DNA of 64,000 nt from Methanolobus profundi (GCF_900114835.1 NZ_FOUJ01000001.1:310001-374000), one strand, 5' to 3'. Shown: positions 8,014 to 17,358, numbered from the stretch's first letter. Translations and numbers: made by a program. The notes: generated by a model from the sequence alone, not told the origin.

Positions 8014-8823
8014 ATGTTTACAAGTTTCATGATAACATTTAGAGAAGGTCTGGAAGCATTCCTCATTGTGGGGATCATACTTGCTTATCTTACACAGACA
8101 AAGAGAGAAGAACTCAAGCATCATGTATTCACAGGTACTGGCTTGGGTATCCTGGCGAGTATCGTTGCAGCAGTAGCGTTCAACATCCTTGCGATCCAAT
8201 TCGAAGGGCGTAATGAAGAGATATTCGAAGGCATTGTAATGCTCTTCGCTGCCCTTATCCTTACATCAATGATCATATGGATGGCAAGGGAAAGCAAGAA
8301 CGTGAGTTCTTCGATCATTCAAAAGATCGATAACAACAAGAAATATGGTATTCTTGCACTTGTGTTCATTTCAGTTTTCAGGGAAGGTATTGAAACTGTA
8401 TTGTTCCTTGGAGCAGCGGCAATGAACACAGATAACACTTCAGTGCTCTACGGAGGGCTTCTGGGTATTTCTACATCACTGGTTATTGCTTATGCAGTGT
8501 TCAGGTACTCTTCACACACGGAGATACATAAGTTCTTCAGGGTTACAAGTATCTTCCTCATACTGTTCGCAGCAGGTTTGACCGCGCATGGTGTACATGA
8601 ACTCCAGGAAGGCGGTGTCATTCCAATAATTGTTGAACATGTATGGGACATAAACCATATTCTTGATGAGAAGGGAGTTGCAGGTTCAGTGATGAAATCA
8701 TTGTTCGGGTACAATGGGAATCCTTCATTGCTTGAAGTGATCTCCTATGCAGGATATTACCTTGCAGTTGGTATCGGCCTGAACATTCCACGCAAGAACT
8801 CTCCGGCAGCACTGGCTGCCTGA
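8014..8823 (+). CDS. FTR1-family high-affinity iron permease
   Basis: A 269-residue polytopic membrane protein that moves iron into the cell. It has the two diagnostic REGxE motifs in membrane helices: REGLE at residues 10-14 and REGIE at residues 123-127, whose Arg and Glu residues handle the iron ion in the family. Seven hydrophobic helices can be traced, and the length is normal. The start at ATG 8014 lacks a strong ribosome binding site; the leader is short. The iron-box-like palindrome upstream argues for iron-dependent regulation. No periplasmic EfeO/EfeB-type partner gene is adjacent, although the secreted PepSY-like protein at 6075 shares the CTACAT promoter half-site. Confidence 0.9.
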   Translation: MFTSFMITFREGLEAFLIVGIILAYLTQTKREELKHHVFTGTGLGILASIVAAVAFNILAIQFEGRNEEIFEGIVMLFAALILTSMIIWMARESKNVSSSIIQKIDNNKKYGILALVFISVFREGIETVLFLGAAAMNTDNTSVLYGGLLGISTSLVIAYAVFRYSSHTEIHKFFRVTSIFLILFAAGLTAHGVHELQEGGVIPIIVEHVWDINHILDEKGVAGSVMKSLFGYNGNPSLLEVISYAGYYLAVGIGLNIPRKNSPAALAA

Positions 8824-8873
8824 GTCTCTTTTCCTATTCATTTCAATATCCTCTCTTTTTTCTTTTTTTAAAA
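8824..8873 (+). terminator. T-rich terminator after FTR1
   Basis: Successive T tracts (CTCTTTTCC, then CTCTCTTTTTTC and TTTTTTTAAAAG) follow the stop codon without a stable hairpin, the usual form of archaeal factor-independent termination. Confidence 0.5.
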
Positions 8874-8930
8874 GCCCTCATATAACATGAGCTATTAACT
8901 TTCAGAAGGAAGTGTAAAAGGAAGGATAGC

Positions 8931-9359
8931 ATGGTAGCAAAGCAGGAGGAATTCTGGGAAAGGGACAATTTCCTGGTAATAACGGATGGCACTAAACCTG
9001 CCATTAAATGGACCATAGATGAACTCAGGAAAAGATCAAAGGCAATAAGTGTGCTTGACCTATCTGATAAACCCATGGAAGGTTCGGTGAGTGATATTGA
9101 CTCTGTACCGGACACTGTTAAGAATGTCATAATAGGCATTACAAGAACCGAACCGGCAAGGGTCATCGAAAAGCTGGCTGAAAAAGGTATTGTTGATTTC
9201 TGGGTGCACTGGAAGACAGATACCTGTGATGTCAATCATCTTGAATATGACCCAAAATTCAGTATAATAACCGGCAGATGTCCGATGCTGTATCTTGGAA
9301 GTGGTGCTAGCATCCACGGTTTTCACAGACTTATAGCAAAGACACTGGGAAAGTACTAA
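8931..9359 (+). CDS. CoA-binding-domain-like protein
   Basis: 142 residues resembling the stand-alone CoA-binding (Rossmann) domain group. Visible features are a strand with VIIGITRTEPARVIEKLAEK, then GIVDFWVHWKT, then CDVNHLEYDP and ITGRCPMLYLG, matching the pattern in which the second half carries the conserved RCP/RCI ligand loop. These small proteins bind CoA or related nucleotides; the physiological role is unknown. The start is ATG 8931 after AAGGAAGG-like purines. A T-rich terminator (TTTTTATTTTTC) follows. Monocistronic. Confidence 0.65.
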   Translation: MVAKQEEFWERDNFLVITDGTKPAIKWTIDELRKRSKAISVLDLSDKPMEGSVSDIDSVPDTVKNVIIGITRTEPARVIEKLAEKGIVDFWVHWKTDTCDVNHLEYDPKFSIITGRCPMLYLGSGASIHGFHRLIAKTLGKY

Positions 9360-9448
9360 TATCTCGAATTTTTATTTTTCATCTCTGCATCCTCCAAAAA
9401 TATAAGAAGAAATAGTTTCATTCTTTATATTGGTGTGAGGATGTCAGG

Positions 9449-10507
9449 ATGGTAAACACTCTATCTCATCTGGGGATCGGGTTACTGATAGCAGCAGTTG
9501 CAGGACTAAGCAGCAGACAGATAAAGATAGTTGCCTTCATGGCAATTCTACCTGACCTTGATTTTATACTTAATACGCTATTACTGGCAGTTGACCAGAA
9601 CTTGAACCATCAGATGTACAATTCCATGTACTATTTGCTGGGGCATCGTGAGTTCATGCATTCCATCATTTTTGTATCCTTTGTGACCATCTATGTATGG
9701 ATAAGGGAGAAGGACCGAACATTGTTAATAGCTTCTGCTGCGGCTATATTCAGTCACATCTATCTTGACTATATCACAAGCTGGAAGATGCGACCTTTCT
9801 TTCCATTTGTAACAGAGGCTTCAACAATAGGTGCAATTGATTTCTTTGATCCTGTGGTCACTTTGATCTCATTTATTCCTATAGTTCATATCCTGATCGA
9901 CCGTGCAAAAAAGAATGGTATCAGAAATGGTTTTCTCAATGGAGGGAACGATTGGTTCAGGGCTCTTATTTCGGGAAACCACTCAAAACTATACCGACAA
10001 CTTCTGGTCATATTCACTATCTGGTGCTTGTTCAATCCCATTGCAAAAATATTTCTGGTAAGTGCCATAGAGGATGTTGAAGGTCACAACATAGATTATC
10101 AGGGCTCTTATCCGGTGTCTCCCGGTAAGTTCCTTTCAGCTTATTCTTATAACGATACACATTACAGGATACTGGTGTCCAGCTACTGGTCCGGGGTTGA
10201 GAAGAGTACCTTTGTTCCTGTCTATTCCGGCGACACAAGTGAGTTCATGCCCTATGTATCCAGGGTGGAATTACTGTATGATTCAAGTCTTCCCGGTGAG
10301 GTTGACTATCCGGTATACAATGTATCTGCTTCCGGTACGAATGTGACCGTTATCCTCAGAGATGCACGGAATCCCTATTCTCAGTATTGGGCTTATTTTA
10401 AGACCGAATACGTTTTTGTATTTGATACAGAGGTCGGAGATTATCAGGTGTATATAGGAAGACATGGTCAGTACAGCGAACCAGTGCCTGTGAACCTGTT
10501 CGAGTGA
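9449..10507 (+). CDS. YdjM-type membrane-bound metal-dependent hydrolase (DUF457)
   Basis: 352 residues. The N-terminal half matches the YdjM/DUF457 family: LPDLDFILNTLL (about 31-42), the HRxxxHS motif GHREFMHSIIF (about 65-75) and HIYLDYITSWKMRPFFPF (about 107-124), whose His and Asp residues are the presumed metal ligands, all set among membrane helices. After a further helix near 195-215 comes a C-terminal region of about 130 residues, probably extracytoplasmic and beta-rich. Predicted to be a membrane hydrolase of lipid-like phosphodiester or phosphomonoester substrates; the substrate is not known. Start ATG 9449 follows GAGG. Confidence 0.8.
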   Translation: MVNTLSHLGIGLLIAAVAGLSSRQIKIVAFMAILPDLDFILNTLLLAVDQNLNHQMYNSMYYLLGHREFMHSIIFVSFVTIYVWIREKDRTLLIASAAAIFSHIYLDYITSWKMRPFFPFVTEASTIGAIDFFDPVVTLISFIPIVHILIDRAKKNGIRNGFLNGGNDWFRALISGNHSKLYRQLLVIFTIWCLFNPIAKIFLVSAIEDVEGHNIDYQGSYPVSPGKFLSAYSYNDTHYRILVSSYWSGVEKSTFVPVYSGDTSEFMPYVSRVELLYDSSLPGEVDYPVYNVSASGTNVTVILRDARNPYSQYWAYFKTEYVFVFDTEVGDYQVYIGRHGQYSEPVPVNLFE

Positions 10508-10643
10508 ATCTATGTACATGGGGTTCCATATTACGTACATGCTAATTTTATTCATGGCCATCTTTCTAAAAATACCTACAAACTGCTTTTATATGAGTTC
10601 ATGTAAAGTAGGGATTGCAGTCAATTACAAGGAGATTGTAACT

Positions 10644-10991
10644 TTGAGGGAAGATGAAAGTAATTTGGTTATGGATATTAAAGTTCATGAATTCGTTAAC
10701 AAGGATACATGGCAATTGCACCTTGCTCTGCACGCAAATGGCGTGCTGATCGGTGTGGCATTTGCAAATCCTGGTAATACGAAGTACGATAATGAGACCG
10801 TGGTAGCTGCAATGCAGAGCCTCAAGAATGATTATTACGAGGCTATTGGTTCTCCCATGAGGTACCAGGAAGGTAAACTTACATTCCTGCCTGCAGACCA
10901 GGGTCTGATCGCAAAAAGGTCACATATGACACCCGAAATGGAGATGGAACATGCTTCACATACAGGTAAAACAGTGGCTTTATCACATTAA
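10644..10991 (+). CDS. Uncharacterised 115-residue protein
   Basis: No family recognised. The frame is open from 10512, but the first 44 codons read as poor protein. A GGAG at 10631-10634 sits 9 bases before TTG 10644, giving MREDESNLVMDIKVHEFVNK; ATG 10671 (MDIKVHEFVN) is an alternative. The core LHLALHANGVLIGVAFANPG and the tail with MTPEMEMEHASHTGKTVALS suggest a small soluble alpha/beta protein with several histidines near the C-terminus. Nothing in the neighbourhood fixes a role. Confidence 0.6.
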   Translation: MREDESNLVMDIKVHEFVNKDTWQLHLALHANGVLIGVAFANPGNTKYDNETVVAAMQSLKNDYYEAIGSPMRYQEGKLTFLPADQGLIAKRSHMTPEMEMEHASHTGKTVALSH

Positions 10992-11227
10992 TATGGATGC
11001 TGGCTCCAACGATCCCCTCAGATGATGCAACCCTCTTGCATTAATAAAATTGTTTGCTTTCAACAATGCCAGCATTCGTATTTTCTCTAATATCTCTAAA
11101 GAAAGCAAGCATCTGATACTATTTTTGTTTCTACTCCTGTTACTAATTTCTACTCTTATTCACCGAAAGGTCCGGCACAATACTTTTTATAATATCCTTT
11201 CATACGTGTTTTAGGAGGAGTCGGAAT

Positions 11228-11524
11228 ATGCTGGATGACGATGAACTGGATAGTTTGATAGATGCAAGACCATCTGAAAGGGAACGTGTAAAAGCTGAAC
11301 ATGAACTTATACATAAGGCAGCTTCTCATCCTGTAAGAAGACAACTTATAAAGGAGATCGGGGCTTTTGGTTCCAGGAAAAATGATATCCTTGAGAGTAC
11401 GGGGCTTGATGAAAAGGTCTTCACATATCATACCGAGTTCCTGATCAACGGGGAATTCCTGAACATTATCGAGGACAAGTATTTCCTGACCGACAAAGGT
11501 CTTGACCTGCTGGCCAATATCTGA
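11228..11524 (+). CDS. Winged-helix (ArsR-like) regulator
   Basis: 98 residues. After an acidic N-terminus comes a winged helix: HKAASHPVRRQLIKEIGAFG (about 35-54), RKNDILESTGLDEKVFTYHT (recognition helix region) and a wing ending FLTDKGLDLLANI. The start ATG 11228 is set by an excellent AGGAGGA ribosome binding site. It lies 18 bases before the molybdopterin-domain lipoprotein gene, with ccmA-ccmB beyond, so it may regulate that group. No metal-binding cysteines are present. Confidence 0.75.
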   Translation: MLDDDELDSLIDARPSERERVKAEHELIHKAASHPVRRQLIKEIGAFGSRKNDILESTGLDEKVFTYHTEFLINGEFLNIIEDKYFLTDKGLDLLANI

Positions 11525-11542
11525 TCAATGGGGGGATCATCT

Positions 11543-12217
11543 ATGTTCCATAAAGAAAAGGAAATGACCATGTTAATCAGGGTCTCTTCGATCCTTCTTT
11601 TTTTGATACTTATCTCTGGCTGTACTGAAGAACCACAGGTTATTGTGAACACTTCCAATGAGGCAACGGTGTTCGAAGGCAAAACACTGACACCTATTGA
11701 AGAGCAACGGAACAATGGGATCGAAGGTACCCAGTATATAGATGAGGATACGTATGAACTGTACATTTACGGAGAGGTGGATGAACCTGTTCGTCTTAGC
11801 TATGATGAGTTGCTTGCATATCCTTCAGTTTCAAGGTTCGTTCGTCTGGACTGTGTTGAAGGATGGGGATTCGATGCCAAGTGGACCGGTGTGACGCTGA
11901 ACACACTGTTCAACGAGACAGGTCTAAGCAATAATGCAACTACGGTTATATTCTATTGTGAAGATGGCTATACCACATCTCTTGAGCTGGATTATCTTGT
12001 CGAGAATGATATTATGCTCGCCTACGAGCTCAATGACATCACCCTGCCTGCTGACAGGGGTTTCCCACTACAACTTGTAGCTGAGGACAAATATGGATAC
12101 AAGTGGGCTAAATGGATCACTTCGATCGAGGTCACTGATGAGCCATACAAGGGGTACTGGGAAACTGCAGGTTACAGCAATAGTGCAGATGTTGGCGGGT
12201 CTGCTTTTGAGAATTAG
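11543..12217 (+). CDS. Molybdopterin-binding-domain lipoprotein (sulfite oxidase/MsrP fold)
   Basis: 224 residues from ATG 11543, chosen because GGGGGAT lies just upstream of it rather than before ATG 11528. A lipobox (LLFLILISGC) marks the protein as a surface lipoprotein. Residues about 75-205 follow the oxidoreductase molybdopterin-binding domain: YTYTYG-like entry strands, RLDCVEGWGFDAKWTGVTLN with the Cys that ligates molybdenum in catalytic relatives, then GYTTSLELDYL, LPADRGFPLQLVAEDKYGYK and AKWITSIEV. Catalytic relatives reduce or oxidise sulfur compounds; whether this short form carries the cofactor is uncertain. It sits beside cytochrome c maturation genes, so an extracytoplasmic redox role with a c-type cytochrome is a reasonable inference. 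It ends in TAG. Confidence 0.75.
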   Translation: MFHKEKEMTMLIRVSSILLFLILISGCTEEPQVIVNTSNEATVFEGKTLTPIEEQRNNGIEGTQYIDEDTYELYIYGEVDEPVRLSYDELLAYPSVSRFVRLDCVEGWGFDAKWTGVTLNTLFNETGLSNNATTVIFYCEDGYTTSLELDYLVENDIMLAYELNDITLPADRGFPLQLVAEDKYGYKWAKWITSIEVTDEPYKGYWETAGYSNSADVGGSAFEN

Positions 12218-12316
12218 TCAGTGTGATCAACAGGGATGATCCCATTCCATTTTTTTCCTGAATTTATAACTTTGAGGACAAAACGTTAATCTATATCGGC
12301 AGTAAATATAGCTGCA

Positions 12317-13072
12317 ATGGCTCAAATGGACAGTATCATCTCACTTACCGGTCTTTCAAAGAGCTTCGGACGCAGAAAGGCGCTGAACAACATCGACCTT
12401 GTGATAGGAAAAGGTGAGTTCGTTGCTATTTTTGGTCCCAACGGTGCCGGAAAGACCACGCTTCTTAAGATAATGTCCACGATAATCGAGCCTACTAAGG
12501 GAAATGTACTTATTAATGGTATCGACAGCAAGAAAGATCCTTCTAAGATCAGAGGGATGATCGGTGCCATATCTCATGAAACATACCTCTATGATGAGCT
12601 TACTGCACGGGAGAATCTTGAATTCTTCGCACATATGTATGATATAGATAAGGATCACATCGATGACAGGATAGATGATATCCTGAAAAATGTCAACCTT
12701 TTTCAGCGTGCAGATGAGAGAGCCGGTTCTTTCTCGCGTGGAATGAAACAGAGGCTTTCGATCGCCAGGGCTCTGCTTCATCAGCCTTCTATATTGTTGA
12801 TGGACGAACCATATACAGGACTTGACCAGCATGCTGCTGCTAATTTTGAACGTGTCCTCATGGGTACTGGAAATTCTGATGTTACAAGGATAATGATAAC
12901 CCACAACATCGAACGTGCTTTCGAACTCTGTGACCGCATGCTCATTATGGATAGGGGAGAGCTACGGTTCGATAAACTAAAAACTGATATTGAAAGCGTG
13001 GAAGAGTTCAAAGAACAATACCTTTCCATAGTGGAAAAGGATACGGATGCAGAGGGCATAAGCAACTTCTAA
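12317..13072 (+). CDS. ccmA: Cytochrome c maturation ABC ATPase CcmA
   Basis: 251-residue ATP-binding subunit. Walker A GPNGAGKTTLL (about 38-48), ABC signature SRGMKQRLSIARAL (about 140-153), Walker B ILLMDEPYTGLD (about 158-169) and the H-loop ITHN are intact. With CcmB and CcmC it forms the complex that releases holo-CcmE during haem delivery to c-type cytochromes. ATG 12317 lies about 27 bp after a TATA element near 12288-12295, so the mRNA may be leaderless. ccmB follows closely, which separates this from generic ABC-2 exporters. Confidence 0.85.
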   Translation: MAQMDSIISLTGLSKSFGRRKALNNIDLVIGKGEFVAIFGPNGAGKTTLLKIMSTIIEPTKGNVLINGIDSKKDPSKIRGMIGAISHETYLYDELTARENLEFFAHMYDIDKDHIDDRIDDILKNVNLFQRADERAGSFSRGMKQRLSIARALLHQPSILLMDEPYTGLDQHAAANFERVLMGTGNSDVTRIMITHNIERAFELCDRMLIMDRGELRFDKLKTDIESVEEFKEQYLSIVEKDTDAEGISNF

Positions 13073-13091
13073 GTTGGTATGGGTGAGATCA

Positions 13092-13766
13092 ATGAAAAAG
13101 AGCCTCTATATTGCAGCAAAGGACCTGAGGTCGGAGTTCCGTACAAAACAGATGCTCAATTCCATGCTCATCTTCTCGCTGATAGTCATGGTCATATTCA
13201 GCATCTCCTTCGGTGATGTTCTCGGTCAGACCGAACTGGTAGGAAAACTTGCTCCCGGTGTTCTCTGGGTAGCTTTCACTTTTGCAGGTACCCTTGGACT
13301 TTCACGTTCCTTTGCAGGTGAGATGGAGAATGGATGTCTTGAAGGATTGAAGCTCTCACCGATCGACAGGAGTTCTATCTACATTGGGAAGACGATATCT
13401 AATGTATTATTGATGTTCATTGTGGAATTGCTCACAATACCGATCTTCATAGTCCTCTTCAACTACAACATCAGTGGCATTCCGGGACTTGCACTGGTTA
13501 TCTTTCTGGGAACATTCGGTTTTGTCAGTGTCGGAACCCTGCTTTCAGCACTTTCGGCCAGTACAAGAGCGAGGGAGATCATGCTCCCGGTACTTTTGCT
13601 TCCATTGATAATTCCTGTGATAATTCCGGCTGTTATGGCAACAGGAACAATACTCGCTGATGGTAGCATTGGTGATATCTCTTCGGAACTCAGGTTGCTT
13701 ATAGTGTATGACCTGATATTCTTTGTAGTTGGACAGCTTGTGTTTGAATATACTGTGATGGATTAG
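13092..13766 (+). CDS. ccmB: Cytochrome c maturation membrane subunit CcmB
   Basis: About 224 residues with six membrane helices, beginning MKKSLYIAAKDLRSEFRTKQ, which is typical of CcmB. The helices include GVLWVAFTFAGTLGLSRSFA with the following EMENGCLEGL loop, characteristic of this family. The upstream TTG 13074 also opens the frame but ATG 13092, preceded by GGGTGAGATC, is preferred. It follows ccmA by 19 bases. It ends in TAG. The expected partner ccmC is not next; it lies 5.5 kb away beyond an importer operon on the opposite strand. Confidence 0.85.
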   Translation: MKKSLYIAAKDLRSEFRTKQMLNSMLIFSLIVMVIFSISFGDVLGQTELVGKLAPGVLWVAFTFAGTLGLSRSFAGEMENGCLEGLKLSPIDRSSIYIGKTISNVLLMFIVELLTIPIFIVLFNYNISGIPGLALVIFLGTFGFVSVGTLLSALSASTRAREIMLPVLLLPLIIPVIIPAVMATGTILADGSIGDISSELRLLIVYDLIFFVVGQLVFEYTVMD

Positions 13767-13806
13767 AATTCTGAATTATTAGAATTGGTCCCCATCACAT
13801 TAAAAT

Positions 13807-14418
13807 TCAGCATCCATTAAGATCAGACATATACAGAACATCATGGCATAATCTGTCTATCAGACTTTTATCGTGGCTTACAACAAGAACTCCGATGTCC
13901 AGTTCTTCAACGATGCCTAAAATGCTCTCCCATATCTGAGCCTGGGTGATGGCATCCACCATAGTTGTGATCTCATCAGCTATCAGGAATTTTGTTTTTG
14001 GTCCCAGTGCTCTTGCAAGAGCAAATCTCTGAAGCTCTCCACCTGAAAGCTCATTAGGCCACCTGTTCAGCCAGTTCTCCTTTATTCCAAAAGCTTCCAG
14101 AATGTCCTGTGAAACATCATGCCCTTCTTTCAGGATATCTTTCATTTTCCATTTAGGATTAACAGCTTTTTCAGGGTGCTGAAATATCAGCTGGACCGGA
14201 TTATATCCATTTGATGATATTTTGCTTCCATCTACACTTACGTTCCCACTGTAGTTCTTCTCATATCCTGCCAGTATCTTGCTTAAGGTTGATTTTCCAC
14301 ATCCGCTGTCTCCTGCCAGTCCCAATACTTCTCCGCTCCCCAGGGAAATATCCACATCCTTTAAGATCAAATTGTTTTCTTTGTAGCCGAAACTTATATT
14401 CTCGCCTTTAAGATACAT
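13807..14418 (-). CDS. ABC importer ATPase, NikE/DppF type
   Basis: A 203-residue ATPase of the nickel/oligopeptide transporter class. Walker A AGDSGCGKSTLSKIL (about 34-48), signature ELSGGELQRFALARAL (about 118-133) and Walker B FLIADEITTMVD (about 139-150) are intact. It is shorter than DppF/OppF because it ends soon after the H-loop and lacks the C-terminal peptide-transporter extension, as in NikE-like proteins. Last gene of the operon; it overlaps the preceding ATPase gene by 11 bases, so translation is probably coupled. Confidence 0.85.
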   Translation of the reverse strand: MYLKGENISFGYKENNLILKDVDISLGSGEVLGLAGDSGCGKSTLSKILAGYEKNYSGNVSVDGSKISSNGYNPVQLIFQHPEKAVNPKWKMKDILKEGHDVSQDILEAFGIKENWLNRWPNELSGGELQRFALARALGPKTKFLIADEITTMVDAITQAQIWESILGIVEELDIGVLVVSHDKSLIDRLCHDVLYMSDLNGC

Positions 14419-15385
14419 TATTGCACCTCACCATTCCACCGTTGAACAATTTTAGCTCAGGAACACATTTTGAGCAAACTTCACCTCTTGTAGTGCATCT
14501 TTCATAAAAGAAGCAGCCATCAAGTACTTCATCCTGCATGGGTTGATGACCTTTTATAGCCCGGAACTTGTTCTGTGGAAGTGCATTCCATAGTGCTTTT
14601 GTGTATTGATGCCTTAATTTTTCCCCTTCACCTGAAAAGTCATCTGTGTTTGCAATTTCCAGGATCGTGCCAGCGTAAAAGATAGCGATCTTGTCAGAGA
14701 TCTTCAATGCAGCTTCTATGTCATGAGTGATGAGAATGACTGCATATCCTTTGCTTGCCATATCTTTAAAATAGCTCAATGTTTCATTCAGATTTTTTTC
14801 ATCCAGTCCGGGTGTTGGCTCGTCTGCTATCACTATCTTTGAAGAATTCATCACAGCAGTGGAAACAAGAACTCTTCTGATCATTCCTCCCGAAAGTTCA
14901 TGAGGGAACATCTTTTCAACTTCAGGTTTGAGGTCATATTTCTGGAATATCTCTCTCTGAAGCTTCTTTCTGGAATCTTTATTTTTCTCTTCAACATTTC
15001 CTATGACCTGACTGGAGATTCTCATCAAAGGGTCAAGGTATGTAGTTGACTGGGGAATGAGGACTATCTCTTTGCCTCTGAGTTCTTCTTTTTTCTTCTG
15101 GCTCAGGTCATGACCATTGTATTCCATAGTGCCACTAAGTTTTGCGTTCGACGGGAGAATACCTAATATTGCATGTGCAAGGAGACTTTTTCCGGAACCG
15201 CTGGAACCTACAACAGCTAATATCTCACCACTGTAAGCTTCCATGCTCAAATTGGATATCACTTTTAGTTCAGTTTGCCTGAGTCCAGATGCATATTGAA
15301 TGAAAGAAAGGGAAATATCCTTTACCTTTAACAGGGCTTCTGACCTCTCCTTTTCTTCATCGGATTTTTGAGATGTATCTGTCAT
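14408..15385 (-). CDS. ABC importer ATPase, NikD/DppD type
   Basis: 325 residues. Walker A VVGSSGSGKSLLAHAIL (about 57-73), signature ELSGGMIRRVLVSTAV, Walker B IVIADEPTPGLDE and H-loop ITHD are intact. The C-terminal extension contains FFYERCTTRGEVCSKCVPEL, the cysteine-rich oligopeptide/dipeptide transporter motif that binds an iron-sulfur cluster in some relatives. It pairs with the shorter ATPase that overlaps its end to energise the permease pair upstream. Confidence 0.88.
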   Translation of the reverse strand: MTDTSQKSDEEKERSEALLKVKDISLSFIQYASGLRQTELKVISNLSMEAYSGEILAVVGSSGSGKSLLAHAILGILPSNAKLSGTMEYNGHDLSQKKKEELRGKEIVLIPQSTTYLDPLMRISSQVIGNVEEKNKDSRKKLQREIFQKYDLKPEVEKMFPHELSGGMIRRVLVSTAVMNSSKIVIADEPTPGLDEKNLNETLSYFKDMASKGYAVILITHDIEAALKISDKIAIFYAGTILEIANTDDFSGEGEKLRHQYTKALWNALPQNKFRAIKGHQPMQDEVLDGCFFYERCTTRGEVCSKCVPELKLFNGGMVRCNNVS

Positions 15386-15432
15386 ACTTCACCTCTTTAT
15401 TGTTCGATCGATCTTGTCAATTTGATCATCAT

Positions 15433-16290
15433 TTATTCGTGTGCTCTTTTCGGGTCCAGTATCTTACCCATATTCTCTCCGATCATATCAAATGCAAGAA
15501 TTACGATCAGAAGTGATAGTCCGGGGAAGAAAGCAAGCCACCAGTATCCTGCTGACAGGTATTTCATTGATTCTGAGAGGATAATGCCGATAGCCGGCTG
15601 ATGTGGAGATAGCCCGAAACCAAGGAAAGTCACTGAAGCCTCATGCAGGATCGCATGTGGGAACATTACGATCGTACCCAGTACGAATTGAGGGACCAGG
15701 TGGGGTAGAATATGATTTTTTGCTATCCACCATCTGGATCTGCCAAAATTCCTTGATATATGGATGTAGTCCTGGGTCTTTATCTGCTTGATCTCTGCCC
15801 TTACAACACGTGTAAGGCTTGTCCAATGCGATAATGCAACAGCTATGATCACTCCAGTTGCTCCTCCGCCAAGTCCTATTGATATCAAAATTATCAAGAG
15901 CAGATGTGGTATTGAAAGGAACAGGTCTACAAGCCATGAGACAATTGAATCCTCGATCTTGCCGATGCTTGAAAGCAAACCTAAGATCACACTCATCACA
16001 GTACTAATAGAAGAAGCCAGAGCTCCGATCACTATGCTTAGGCCAAGTCCGCCAAGAGTTCGTATGAACATATCTCTTCCCATCCAGTCGGTCCCAAATG
16101 GATGTTCAAGGGAAGGAGCAAGGTTCTTTGATCTAAAATCTGTGGACAATGCATTATCATCTATGAACGTACTGGAAACCACAATTGCAAGTAACAACAC
16201 CGACAAACAGCTTATTAGCAAAATTGTCTTCTGCCTCAGGTTGAACCCTTTGAACAGTCCTCTGTTAGCAGTTACAGCAGCAGTGCTCAT
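15433..16290 (-). CDS. ABC importer permease, NikC/DppC type
   Basis: 285 residues with an N-terminal anchor helix and five further helices; the FGTDWMGRDMFIRTLGGLGL segment (about 66-85) and the EAA loop (HASVTFLGFGLSP region, about 215-235) are hallmarks of the DppC class. Its start overlaps the stop of the NikB-type permease gene by 4 bases (16287-16290), indicating coupled translation. Confidence 0.88.
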   Translation of the reverse strand: MSTAAVTANRGLFKGFNLRQKTILLISCLSVLLLAIVVSSTFIDDNALSTDFRSKNLAPSLEHPFGTDWMGRDMFIRTLGGLGLSIVIGALASSISTVMSVILGLLSSIGKIEDSIVSWLVDLFLSIPHLLLIILISIGLGGGATGVIIAVALSHWTSLTRVVRAEIKQIKTQDYIHISRNFGRSRWWIAKNHILPHLVPQFVLGTIVMFPHAILHEASVTFLGFGLSPHQPAIGIILSESMKYLSAGYWWLAFFPGLSLLIVILAFDMIGENMGKILDPKRAHE

Positions 16291-17276
16291 GTTCTCATCT
16301 CCTGCTGTTTTATTCTAGGGTCAACGAACTCGTAGATCATATCTGCTATCAGGTTTCCTGAATAGACGAACACGGCGCTGACGATAACAATTGCCAAAAG
16401 CAGAGGTACATCTGATCTTAGACCTGCTGCCACTGCAGCCTGACCTATACCAGGATACGAGAACACCTGCTCAACCAGAACAGCACCACCAAACAATTCA
16501 CTGAATCCTAAGAACTGCAATGTAATGGCTGGAAGTGCAACATTTCTGATCCCATGTCTTTTTACAAGGGTAGATCCTTTTTCACCTCTTGCTTTTGCAA
16601 ACAGCACGTAATCACTTTCCATTACCTCTATCAGTTTTTCACGGGTGAACATCGCGATCGAGGCAACTCCAAGTAAGCTCAGGGTCACAGTCGGAAGTAT
16701 CAAATGATGGATACGGTCAAAAAAGGTCACATCTTCACTTGCAACGCCAATAGGCACACTAAGTCCCACAGGGAACCATCCTAAATTCACTGCAAATATC
16801 AATAAGAAGATCAATGCCAGCCAGAATGTTGGAGCGGCAAGCAAAATGTAGCAGTAAACCTTTATCGCTTTATCGATGAGGGTTCCATTTTTCATTCCTG
16901 CTATTATTCCTAAAACAAAACCCAGAACTCCTGATAGCAGCCATGAAGATGCCATGAGCACCAGGGAAGCTGCAAACCGCTCTTTAACAACATCTGTCAC
17001 AGGCATCCTGTATATCAGTGAAGTGCCAAGATCTCCTTTGAGTAGATTCTCAGCCCAGTTCAGGAATTTTTCGTGTGCAGGTGTATTAACTCCCCAGTAT
17101 TCTTCCAGCTTTGCCTTTTGTTCCGGCTGAATGCTCATTTCCCCTATATAGGCCCTGACCGGGTCAATGGGTGACTGTTCTACTATCCAGAAGCTGGCTA
17201 TACAAACAACAATTAAAAGGAAAACTAATTTGAGGGCTTTTTTCCCCATAAAAATACTTAATTTCCTGTAATTCAC
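16287..17276 (-). CDS. ABC importer permease, NikB/DppB type
   Basis: 329 residues. The N-terminal IASFWIVEQSPIDPVRAYIG and LGTSLIYRMPVTDVVKERF, and the C-terminal GGAVLVEQVFSYPGIGQAAV, are characteristic of the DppB class. The start is a GTG at 17276 placed 9 bases after a perfect GGAGG (17286-17290). A hairpin between this gene and the binding-protein gene probably tunes their ratio. Confidence 0.88.
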   Translation of the reverse strand: MNYRKLSIFMGKKALKLVFLLIVVCIASFWIVEQSPIDPVRAYIGEMSIQPEQKAKLEEYWGVNTPAHEKFLNWAENLLKGDLGTSLIYRMPVTDVVKERFAASLVLMASSWLLSGVLGFVLGIIAGMKNGTLIDKAIKVYCYILLAAPTFWLALIFLLIFAVNLGWFPVGLSVPIGVASEDVTFFDRIHHLILPTVTLSLLGVASIAMFTREKLIEVMESDYVLFAKARGEKGSTLVKRHGIRNVALPAITLQFLGFSELFGGAVLVEQVFSYPGIGQAAVAAGLRSDVPLLLAIVIVSAVFVYSGNLIADMIYEFVDPRIKQQEMRT

Positions 17277-17358
17277 AATTTTTAACCTCCAATATCTATT
17301 CCAGCAAGTTTGTGGTTTCTTGTGGTTTCAGATCTTTTGAAAAGCCAATTAAATGATC

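Noticed and set aside
10512-10643. Signal-peptide-like hydrophobic leader on the 115-residue protein
   Set aside because: It has several scattered hydrophobic residues but no ribosome binding site, and begins 5 bases after the previous stop; GGAG is placed for TTG 10644.
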